Positions 46,986-53,661 of a stretch of 64,000 nucleotides of DNA are shown piece after piece; positions within the stretch are counted from its first letter, which is position 1; the number at the start of each line of letters is the position of its first letter. Source of the DNA: Chitinophagales bacterium (GTDB lineage: Bacteria > Bacteroidota > Bacteroidia > Chitinophagales > Chitinophagaceae); the NCBI GenBank assembly GCA_017303455.1, contig JAFLBM010000008.1, forward strand, positions 102,598 through 166,597, given 5' to 3'. The position numbers were made by a program, and so were the translations under genes. Below the pieces are notes generated by a model. It was not told the DNA's origin. It saw only the letters and a list, made by a program, of their open reading frames with translations, and did not search any database.

Positions 46986-47465
46986 TTATAAAAATATCGT
47001 TTCTCCTATTTTTTTCTCAAGTTCAGGAAAATGCATGAACAGTAAGTCATAAGTTGGAGATTTCTTTTTCCCGATAAATCGGATTAGCGTATTTGTCTTA
47101 CACATGATTTTATACTGCTTAATGGCAATTCCATCATTTACCGATAAACTAAGCGCATCAATATTCCAGCGGCTAATTGATATTGACAAAGGGTTAATGC
47201 TAATAATATCCCCAATATTTATCTTCTGATCATCGATGTAAATGGCATCGCCAACGTACAAAGCATTAAATTTCTGACGTGAGTTTATGAATATATCAAT
47301 TGTCCAAACTAATAATATGGCGGGTATGTAAAAAAAGAATTGGAGCAGTCCAAATTGGCTGAAAGGAGTAAATAAAAACTCCATACTCAATAATAATAAA
47401 ATTATTGGGCCAACAAAAAAAATCAGCCGGTTAAAAGCATCTCCACTGATTTTCTTTTGCTTCAT
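46986..47465 (-). CDS. Small membrane protein, PH-domain-like, hypothetical
   Basis: 159 residues. Two hydrophobic segments (about 14-33 and 38-60) precede a soluble beta-rich region that looks like a bacterial PH-like domain (YIDDQKINIGDIISINPL). No family could be named. The DNA is visibly more AT-rich than its neighbours. 13 nt before the esterase and 36 nt after dapA, co-oriented. Confidence 0.6.
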   Translation of the reverse strand: MKQKKISGDAFNRLIFFVGPIILLLLSMEFLFTPFSQFGLLQFFFYIPAILLVWTIDIFINSRQKFNALYVGDAIYIDDQKINIGDIISINPLSISISRWNIDALSLSVNDGIAIKQYKIMCKTNTLIRFIGKKKSPTYDLLFMHFPELEKKIGETIFL

Positions 47466-47501
47466 TTCCTATTTCAAAGTTTTTATACTAAAAACAAATA
47501 T

Positions 47502-48389
47502 CTATTTCACCCCTTTCATCAATTCCCTGATCTTCTCCATATGTTTATCACTTACCGGCCACACCGGCATACGGAAGGTATTTTTGCAAAGCCCCATTTC
47601 ACTTAAATAAGCTTTCACGCCGCTGGGGCTTCCTTCAGTAAACATGGAAGCAATGATATCGGTGTATTTATAATGCAGTTGTTGTGCTTCAGCAAATTTT
47701 CCGTCCATACAGAGCCTTACCATTTCTGCATACTCTTTAGGATATGCATTGGCCACGACAGAGATCAGTCCTTCTGCTCCCGCAGCGATCATGGGCAAAG
47801 TGATAGGGTCATCGCCACTGATGACCATGAATTCGGCCGGTTTGTATTTGATGATTTGATTGATCTGGTCAAAATTGCCGCTCGCTTCTTTGGTGGCAAA
47901 GATATTCTTACATTCCCGGGCAATGCGGATGGTGGTATCAGCCGATACATTCATTCCGGTACGGCCCGGCACATTGTACATGATGATGGGCAATGGCGTG
48001 GCTGCATCCAATGCTTTATAGTGCTGAAATAATCCTTCCTGGTTGGGTTTATTATAGTAAGGAGATACAGACAGGATAGCACTGTACCCTTCCAGGTTGA
48101 ATTTTTTGAATCCTTCGGTCACTTCAGTCGTATCATTACCACCTATACCGGCCACTAAAGGAAGACGGCCCGCCACTTCATTCTTCACAAAAGAAAACAC
48201 TGCCTGCTTTTCATCGCCATGGATGGTGGCACTTTCACCGGTGGTGCCGAGCACTACCAGGTATTCCACTTTATTTTCGATCCAGAAATGAATAAGCTTT
48301 TTATACGCTTCCCAATCAATGGTTCCATCCTCAAGGAAGGGAGTTACAATAGCAATACCCGTTCCACGAAATTGTTCTCTTAATGACAT
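47502..48389 (-). CDS. dapA: 4-hydroxy-tetrahydrodipicolinate synthase
   Basis: 295 residues, a TIM-barrel class I aldolase. Tyr138 (MYNVPGRTG) and the Schiff-base Lys167 (FATKEASGN) are in the usual places, with the GTTGESATI phosphate-like loop near 48-56. It condenses pyruvate and aspartate semialdehyde in lysine and meso-DAP synthesis. The start is ATG; no strong ribosome site is visible. Probably cotranscribed with the following small membrane protein. Confidence 0.96.
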   Translation of the reverse strand: MSLREQFRGTGIAIVTPFLEDGTIDWEAYKKLIHFWIENKVEYLVVLGTTGESATIHGDEKQAVFSFVKNEVAGRLPLVAGIGGNDTTEVTEGFKKFNLEGYSAILSVSPYYNKPNQEGLFQHYKALDAATPLPIIMYNVPGRTGMNVSADTTIRIARECKNIFATKEASGNFDQINQIIKYKPAEFMVISGDDPITLPMIAAGAEGLISVVANAYPKEYAEMVRLCMDGKFAEAQQLHYKYTDIIASMFTEGSPSGVKAYLSEMGLCKNTFRMPVWPVSDKHMEKIRELMKGVK

Positions 48390-48538
48390 ATTGATCCGTG
48401 ATTAATATTATGATTACTGAATAGCGAACCGAACAATGAAAGCTGTCTTTCGATAAACACAGGATAAGCTTACAACGATGCTGATACAGCAGTTAATCTG
48501 GTTATATCAATTGCTTACTCCCGGCTCAAGACTACTAA

Positions 48539-48560
48539 CCTGCCTGCCCGGCAGGCAGGC
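48539..48560. repeat. Dispersed GC-rich palindrome, best copy
   Basis: CCTGCCTGCC-C-GGCAGGCAGG, perfect 10-bp arms with a 1-nt spacer, in the accA-dapA gap. Reference unit for copies at 16498, 44554 and 58577. Confidence 0.8.
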
Positions 48561-48572
48561 TCCAGACAACCA

Positions 48573-49544
48573 CTACACTTCTTCCCAGAACCCCATCTTT
48601 CCGAATTTTTCGATCCGGTTATTGGTCCGTTGCTCAGGAGGTATTTGTTTCAACTCTTTGATCACCGGCACCAGGTAATCCTTCAATATCCGGGCTGATT
48701 CACTATAGTCCCAATGAGCACCACCCGGTGGTTCCGGTATAATCCCATCAATCAGTCCAAAACCGAGCATTTTATCAGCCGTGAGACGTAATTGCTCCGC
48801 CGCCACTTCCTTTTTATCCCAGCTCCTCCAGAGGATGGAAGAACAGCTTTCGGGACTGATAACGGTGTACCAGGTATTTTCCATCATAAAGACCCTGTCG
48901 CCCACACCGATACCAAGGGCACCACCACTGGCCCCTTCCCCGATGATGACACAGATAACAGGTACTTTGAGCCGGATCATTTCATAGATATTCCGGGCAA
49001 TGGCTTCACCCTGTCCTCTTTCTTCGGCTTCCAGGCCGGGAAAAGCACCGGGAGTGTCAATTAAGGTAATAACAGGTTTATTGAATTTTTCGGCCAGTCG
49101 CATCAGGCGCAGCGCTTTTCGGTATCCTTCCGGGTTGGCCATTCCGAAATTCCGGAGCTGCCGCATTTTAGTATTGATACCCTTCTGCTGGCCGATGATC
49201 ATCACAGTTTCTCCATCCAGGGAAGCAAAACCGCCTACCATGGCCTTGTCATCCTTTACGTTCCGGTCACCATATAATTCAATGAAGTTGGTGGTCATTT
49301 TATCAATATACTTCATTGTATAGGGCCTGTCGGGATGACGGCTGAGCTGCACCCGTTGCCAACTGCTTAGGCTTTGGGTAATCTCTTTCCTTTTTTCCAG
49401 TATACTCTGGTCCAGCCGCTGGATCACATCGCTCATGTCGATCTTGGTCTTTTCCTGGCGATGTTTGGCATGTTCTATCTCTTCGATCAGGTCCTTAATC
49501 GGCTTTTCAAAGTCCAGGAATTGCCGGTTGGCATTGGTTGGCAT
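48573..49544 (-). CDS. accA: Acetyl-CoA carboxylase carboxyltransferase subunit alpha
   Basis: 323 residues, standard length. N-terminal coiled helices ([16 protein letters not shown]), then the crotonase-like core: [49 protein letters not shown] and [10 protein letters not shown]. With AccD (not in the window) it transfers CO2 from biotin-AccB to acetyl-CoA. Upstream is the tRNA locus, transcribed divergently. Confidence 0.96.
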   Translation of the reverse strand: MPTNANRQFLDFEKPIKDLIEEIEHAKHRQEKTKIDMSDVIQRLDQSILEKRKEITQSLSSWQRVQLSRHPDRPYTMKYIDKMTTNFIELYGDRNVKDDKAMVGGFASLDGETVMIIGQQKGINTKMRQLRNFGMANPEGYRKALRLMRLAEKFNKPVITLIDTPGAFPGLEAEERGQGEAIARNIYEMIRLKVPVICVIIGEGASGGALGIGVGDRVFMMENTWYTVISPESCSSILWRSWDKKEVAAEQLRLTADKMLGFGLIDGIIPEPPGGAHWDYSESARILKDYLVPVIKELKQIPPEQRTNNRIEKFGKMGFWEEV

Positions 49545-49640
49545 AGGCGTTAAATATGGCGGCTAAATTAAGGATTAAATGATAATATGCTGTTGATGTC
49601 AAAATGTTGACTAACAGGTGGATAATTACCAGAAAAAGTT

Positions 49641-49671
49641 TTGGCAGGAAAACATTGCAGGACTATCTTTG
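49641..49671 (+). promoter_or_regulatory. Promoter of the tRNA-Asp locus
   Basis: TTG (49641-49643), 20 nt, then TATCTTTG (49664-49671), a full match to the -7 consensus. The first broken tRNA copy begins 45 nt downstream. Confidence 0.75.
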
Positions 49672-49716
49672 CCGTCCCGAAAAATGAAAACGGAAACGGG
49701 TTCATTCAAGGGCAAC

Positions 49717-49731
49717 GGATCGGTAGTTCAG
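49717..49731 (+). pseudogene. 15-nt 5' remnant of tRNA-Asp
   Basis: GGATCGGTAGTTCAG, identical to the first 15 nt of the intact tRNA-Asp at 50176. It is followed by two hairpins (49738-49769; 49775-49800, TCCCGAT/ATCGGGA). Confidence 0.75.
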
Positions 49732-49737
49732 CCGTAG

Positions 49738-49800
49738 AAAATCAATACGACGAAGGAGTATTGGATTTTCAAGGTCCCGATAAGCAAAGCGAAATCGGGA
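49738..49800. repeat. Two hairpins between tRNA remnants
   Basis: First: AATCAATAC near 49740 pairs with GTATTGGATT near 49758, with one bulge. Second: TCCCGAT (49775-49781) pairs with ATCGGGA (49794-49800). Confidence 0.65.
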
Positions 49801-49811
49801 TTGGTTCTATA

Positions 49812-49857
49812 AAATAGTTGGATCGGTAGTTCAGTTGGTTAGAATGCCGCCCTGTCA
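49812..49857 (+). repeat. 46-nt direct repeat, left copy
   Basis: Identical to 50168-50213; it covers 8 nt before the tRNA and the first 38 nt of tRNA-Asp, to the anticodon region (CTGTCA). Confidence 0.9.
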
Positions 49858-49889
49858 TCTCGCCTCAGGCGAGACGGGTTCGAGTCCCG
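49820..49889 (+). pseudogene. Broken tRNA-Asp copy
   Basis: The 5' half (38 nt) equals tRNA-Asp; then a perfect hairpin TCTCGCC-TCA-GGCGAGA (49858-49874) replaces the anticodon 3' arm and variable loop. The T-arm CGGGTTCGAGTCCCG (49875-49889) is kept, but the following acceptor strand does not pair with GGATCGG, so it cannot fold as a tRNA. Confidence 0.8.
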
Positions 49890-49909
49890 GTTAACTCAAA
49901 AGTTCTTTC

Positions 49910-50173
49910 ATGTATTATGTGTATATAATAGAGAGTGAGTCTGATGGTGACTTTTACAAAGGGAGTACCAGAGATTATTTGAAAAGACTGGCACAACACA
50001 ATGCTGGTGAAAGCAATTTCACCAGTACAAAAGGCCCCTGGAAACTGGTATTTGTTCAGTCTTTTGAAACACAATCTGAAGCATTAATACAAGAAAAAAG
50101 ATTAAAGCGTTGTAATAAAGAATATTTAAAATGGTTAATTAGTCAACCTGCAAATATTCTCAACCACAAATAG
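49910..50173 (+). CDS. Small GIY-YIG nuclease
   Basis: 87 residues, a single GIY-YIG domain. Start MYYVYIIESESDGDFYKG; the usual 'GIY' and 'YIG' are varied to VYI and YKG. Conserved Arg in STRDYLKRLAQHN, then a Glu in EALIQEKRLK. The length and pattern match the YhbQ/UPF0213-like single-domain family. It begins 20 nt after the broken tRNA T-arm and its stop codon lies inside the right 46-nt repeat. Probably the endonuclease of the mobile unit; cutting activity is by family analogy only. Confidence 0.85.
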   Translation: MYYVYIIESESDGDFYKGSTRDYLKRLAQHNAGESNFTSTKGPWKLVFVQSFETQSEALIQEKRLKRCNKEYLKWLISQPANILNHK

Positions 50174-50213
50174 TTGGATCGGTAGTTCAGTTGGTTAGAA
50201 TGCCGCCCTGTCA
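50168..50213 (+). repeat. 46-nt direct repeat, right copy
   Basis: Identical to 49812-49857; forms the 5' part of the intact tRNA-Asp. Confidence 0.9.
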
Positions 50214-50249
50214 CGGCGGAGGTCGCGGGTTCGAGTCCCGTCCGGTCCG
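50176..50249 (+). tRNA. tRNA-Asp (GTC)
   Basis: 74 nt with a full cloverleaf. Acceptor stem GGATCGG pairs with CCGGTCC. D-arm: GTTC-AGTTGGTTA-GAAT. Anticodon stem CCGCC/GGCGG has loop CTGTCAC (anticodon GTC). T-arm: CGGGTTCGAGTCCCG. CCA is not encoded. A terminator follows 17 nt downstream. This is the only complete copy at the locus. Confidence 0.95.
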
Positions 50250-50266
50250 CAACAACAAAACAAAAC

Positions 50267-50296
50267 TGCCTGGTGAGATTTCGCCAGGCATTTTTA
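50267..50296 (+). terminator. Intrinsic terminator of the tRNA locus
   Basis: TGCCTGGTGA-GATT-TCGCCAGGCA, a 10-bp stem with one G-U type pair, followed by TTTTT. Confidence 0.85.
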
Positions 50297-50392
50297 TTGG
50301 TTCTATTCTACTGAAGAACGATACAATAAGGTAAGCAAAGAAGTTATAGCTGGTTTGGAATAGCTGATTTCGTCACGGTTAAACTGATTAGT

Positions 50393-51145
50393 ATGAAGCA
50401 ACAACTCAAAGGGTTTTACCTTTTTGTATCCTCTATGGTAATTGCTCTCCTGCACCTGCCTTTTTCGTTTGCAAAATCGGCTGTCCAGCTTGTGAACCCT
50501 GCTTCTCCAACACCAGTTGTTACCAATTTCCTGTTACCAGCACCCTCCCCGCTTCCGGCAATCATGCCCTCTGCTTATGATAGTTTGCAGTTGAATCTTT
50601 CCGGTCTCAGCCAGCAGGCCTTTGATTATGCCAGGAAAGGTTTGAACAGCTTATTGGAAAAAGGGCAACTGATGAACGATTCCATCATTTCTATTATTGA
50701 TTTCAGCCAGCCCAGTTCTGCCAAAAGATTGTATATCCTTGACCTGAAGAATTATAAATTGCTATTTAATACCCTTGTGGCGCATGGAAGGAATACAGGC
50801 CGTGAATGGGCCACTTATTTTTCCAATCAACCGGCTTCTTACAAAAGCAGCCCCGGTTTTTATATTACCGGTGAAACGTACCAGGGCAATAATGGATACT
50901 CCCTTAAATTAATCGGGATAGAAACGGGAATTAACGACAAAGCCTACGACAGGGCAATAGTGATACATGGTGCTGAATATGTAAGCGCTGATCTTGCCCA
51001 TGCGCAGGGATATATCGGTCGCAGTGAGGGATGCCCGGCCATACCCGAACAATTATCCCGCCCGGTCATTAATACGATCAAAAAAGGTTCCTGTCTCTTT
51101 ATTTATCATCCCTCGTATATCAGCCGCTCTGTACTATTGAGGTGA
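50393..51145 (+). CDS. L,D-transpeptidase-like (YkuD_2 family) exported protein
   Basis: 250 residues. Signal peptide about 1-24 (ending SFAKS), a Pro/Ala linker, then the catalytic domain. Visible: RAIVIHGAEYVSADLAHAQG and the active-site block GRSEGCPAIPEQ, with Cys in the usual SxGCPA position and an upstream His. This family is called 'murein L,D-transpeptidase catalytic domain family'. It may act on peptidoglycan crosslinks. Monocistronic after the tRNA terminator. Confidence 0.88.
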   Translation: MKQQLKGFYLFVSSMVIALLHLPFSFAKSAVQLVNPASPTPVVTNFLLPAPSPLPAIMPSAYDSLQLNLSGLSQQAFDYARKGLNSLLEKGQLMNDSIISIIDFSQPSSAKRLYILDLKNYKLLFNTLVAHGRNTGREWATYFSNQPASYKSSPGFYITGETYQGNNGYSLKLIGIETGINDKAYDRAIVIHGAEYVSADLAHAQGYIGRSEGCPAIPEQLSRPVINTIKKGSCLFIYHPSYISRSVLLR

Positions 51146-51188
51146 TTCATTTGTTTAAAACTCATCCCTTTCTACGTCGGCCAATCTT

Positions 51189-51196
51189 TATCTTTG
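51189..51196 (+). promoter_or_regulatory. -7 promoter box of the Gfo/Idh gene
   Basis: TATCTTTG, a full match to TAnnTTTG, 17 nt before the ATG. No clear -33 TTG at normal spacing. Confidence 0.5.
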
Positions 51197-51213
51197 GGCA
51201 CTAATTTATTACT

Positions 51214-52188
51214 ATGCTTAAGGTTGGTGTTTTTGGCGTTGGCCATCTGGGTAAATTTCACCTGAATAACTGGAAAGATATTTCCGGTGTTGAAATTGTG
51301 GGCTTTTATGACCCGCATGACGATACGGCAAAGGATGTCTCTGATAAATACCAACTGGCCCGTTTTATAGATCCTGTTGCCCTCATTGATGCCTGTGATG
51401 CGATTGATGTGGTAGCCCCCACCAATTATCATTTTGAATGGTGTGAAAAAGCGATCAAGAAAGGCAAACATGTTTTTGTGGAAAAGCCGCTTGCCAATAC
51501 TATGGAAGAAGCAAGGCAATTGGTAAAACTGGCTGAAGAGTCGGGTATTAAATTCCAGGTGGGTCATGTAGAACGTTTTAACCCGGCCTACTTAGCGGTA
51601 AAAGATATGCAACTGAACCCGATGTTTATTGAAGTGCACCGCCTGGCCCAGTTTAATCCAAGAGGTACCGAGGTGAGTGTGATCCTTGACCTGATGATCC
51701 ATGACATCGACATTATTTTAAGTATTGTAAAGAGCGATGTAAAAAATATATCCGCCAGCGGTGTGGGAGTAATGACAGAAACACCGGATATTGCCAACGT
51801 CCGTATCGAATTCCATAATGGCTGCGTGGCCAATCTTACTTCGTCCAGGATCTCGATGAAAAAAATGCGGAAGATCCGCCTGTTCCAGAAAGATGCGTAT
51901 ATCGGCATTGATTTCCTGAATAAAAAAGCAGAGATCATCAAATTGAAAGATGCTGCCGATTCAAATGTATTTGCGTTTGATATAGAAACACCAACGGGAA
52001 AGAAAACAATAGCTATGGCTAACCCAGTTGTGCCGGAAGTGAATGCTATCAAAATGGAACTGGAAGAGTTCAGGAATGCGATCCTCAATAATACCAAAAC
52101 AATTGTTTCGGAAATGGATGGCCTGATGGCAATGGATGTGGCCCACCAGATTTTGGAAAAGATCGGCAACAATAATATTGCACAGTAA
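51214..52188 (+). CDS. Gfo/Idh/MocA family oxidoreductase
   Basis: 324 residues. Rossmann start ([16 protein letters not shown]) with GxGxxG near residues 7-12; [14 protein letters not shown] is the conserved EKP motif. The C-terminal domain has [12 protein letters not shown] and carries the catalytic-type His. Probably an NAD-dependent sugar oxidoreductase for a nucleotide sugar. Its stop overlaps the start of the sugar transferase by 1 nt (TAATG), a sign of translational coupling. The pair suggests surface polysaccharide synthesis. Confidence 0.93.
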   Translation: MLKVGVFGVGHLGKFHLNNWKDISGVEIVGFYDPHDDTAKDVSDKYQLARFIDPVALIDACDAIDVVAPTNYHFEWCEKAIKKGKHVFVEKPLANTMEEARQLVKLAEESGIKFQVGHVERFNPAYLAVKDMQLNPMFIEVHRLAQFNPRGTEVSVILDLMIHDIDIILSIVKSDVKNISASGVGVMTETPDIANVRIEFHNGCVANLTSSRISMKKMRKIRLFQKDAYIGIDFLNKKAEIIKLKDAADSNVFAFDIETPTGKKTIAMANPVVPEVNAIKMELEEFRNAILNNTKTIVSEMDGLMAMDVAHQILEKIGNNNIAQ

Positions 52189-53612
52189 TGCAGTCCGGCC
52201 GGCAAATATCCATCGCCTGGTATGCAGTGATCGATTTTTTCACCGCAGCACTGGCATGGGCCTGTTTCTTTTTTACCCGCAAAGCTTTGCTGAACGAAAC
52301 AATTGCGGATGCCGGGCAATTACAGGTTGATTATAAATTCTGGCTGGGCATCACCCTGATACCTGCCGCCTGGCTGGTCCTCTATACACTGGTTGGCACT
52401 TACCATTCTCTCTATAAAAAATCAAGACTGTTTGAATTTACCAATACTTTTATTTGCAGCCTTATCGGGGCTATCGTGCTGTTCTTTGCTTTTATCCTGG
52501 ATGATGTAAAAAATGATTCGTCCGGCTCATACTACTATGCAGCTTTTACCTGTCTTTTTACGTTACATTTTTTATTCACTTTTGCAGGCAGGTGGATACT
52601 GCTCAGTAAAGTCAAAAGGCAATTACTGAAAGGGGAAGTATATTTTAATACCCTGATGATCGGCAGCCAGGAAAATGCGATCCGGGTTTACAGAGAAACA
52701 GAAAAAAGTCTTCATGACGGCGGTTATCGCTACACAGGTTTTATTACTCCTGACCAGGGCGGGAAAAATGGTATACAAAAAATACTAACCAAACTGGGAA
52801 CGGTTGAAGAACTGGAGAATATCATTGACAGTAACCAGATCAAACTCGTGGTGCTGGCGATGGAGAAATCAGAACAACCTGTTGTAGAAAACATCATTAA
52901 CCGCTTAAGCGAGAAAGATGTTGAAATAAAAATACAACCCGATACCTTAGATATTTTGTCAGGTTCTGTCAAGACCAGCAGTGTAATGGGAGCCGCATTG
53001 ATTGATCTGCAGACCGGCCTGATGCCGGAATGGCAACAGCATATAAAGAGGCTTACAGATGTCGTTCTTGCCTTAGCAGGTATTGTCCTTCTTTCTCCTT
53101 TACTTTTATATATAGCTGCACGGGTAAGATTTTCTTCAAAAGGCCCGGTCTTTTATTCGCAGGAAAGAATTGGTTACAAAGGCAAACCTTTCCGCCTGTA
53201 TAAATTCAGGTCGATGATCAGTGATGCGGAAAAGAATGGACCTGCCCTTTCTTCTGATAATGATCCCCGCATCACCAAATGGGGAAAGACCATGCGGAAA
53301 TGGCGGCTGGACGAATTGCCGCAACTGGTTAATATCTTACTAGGCGAAATGAGCCTGGTGGGTCCAAGAGCTGAACGCCGGTTTTATATTGACCAGGTGG
53401 TAGCCCGTTTTCCTTATTATAAATACCTGTTGAAAGTGAAACCGGGGCTGACCAGTTGGGGTATGGTGCAGTTTGGCTATGCAGAGAATGTGGAAGAAAT
53501 GATCGAACGGAGTAAATTCGACCTGCTTTATATAGAAAACATTTCGCTGGCACTGGATTTTAAGATCATGATCCATACCATCAGGATCATCTTTAAAGGA
53601 AAAGGCAAGTAA
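52188..53612 (+). CDS. Polyprenyl-glycosylphosphotransferase (exopolysaccharide sugar transferase)
   Basis: 474 residues. Four N-terminal membrane helices (about 1-145), a soluble NAD-like domain (about 150-270), a fifth helix (near 285-305), then the bacterial sugar transferase domain with [28 protein letters not shown] and [20 protein letters not shown]. It moves a sugar phosphate to undecaprenyl phosphate, starting a repeat unit. Coupled to the upstream oxidoreductase; no Wzx or Wzy partner is near. Confidence 0.94.
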   Translation: MQSGRQISIAWYAVIDFFTAALAWACFFFTRKALLNETIADAGQLQVDYKFWLGITLIPAAWLVLYTLVGTYHSLYKKSRLFEFTNTFICSLIGAIVLFFAFILDDVKNDSSGSYYYAAFTCLFTLHFLFTFAGRWILLSKVKRQLLKGEVYFNTLMIGSQENAIRVYRETEKSLHDGGYRYTGFITPDQGGKNGIQKILTKLGTVEELENIIDSNQIKLVVLAMEKSEQPVVENIINRLSEKDVEIKIQPDTLDILSGSVKTSSVMGAALIDLQTGLMPEWQQHIKRLTDVVLALAGIVLLSPLLLYIAARVRFSSKGPVFYSQERIGYKGKPFRLYKFRSMISDAEKNGPALSSDNDPRITKWGKTMRKWRLDELPQLVNILLGEMSLVGPRAERRFYIDQVVARFPYYKYLLKVKPGLTSWGMVQFGYAENVEEMIERSKFDLLYIENISLALDFKIMIHTIRIIFKGKGK

Positions 53613-53637
53613 GGTATGAAGTCTGCAGATTAGGGTT

Positions 53638-53645
53638 TATTTTTG
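53638..53645 (+). promoter_or_regulatory. -7 promoter box of the M1 peptidase gene
   Basis: TATTTTTG fits TAnnTTTG and ends 16 nt before the TTG start, so the transcript would have a very short leader. Confidence 0.4.
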
Positions 53646-53661
53646 GAAAAATTCCATCCTT

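Larger units (their letters stand above)
49812..50167 (+). mobile_element. 356-bp tRNA-associated GIY-YIG element
   Basis: The unit begins with a 46-nt sequence (49812-49857) repeated exactly at 50168-50213, where it forms the 5' part of the intact tRNA-Asp. Between them lie a palindrome, a T-arm and the GIY-YIG gene. The pattern is that of an element inserted in the tRNA gene, with a copy of the tRNA 5' half at each end so that one complete tRNA remains at the right side. This is an inference from the repeat structure. Confidence 0.6.

Noticed and set aside
49865..50074. Minus-strand gene ending in ELTGTRTRLA
   Set aside because: This is the reverse of the broken tRNA T-arm and the start of the GIY-YIG gene, a common false call at tRNA loci.
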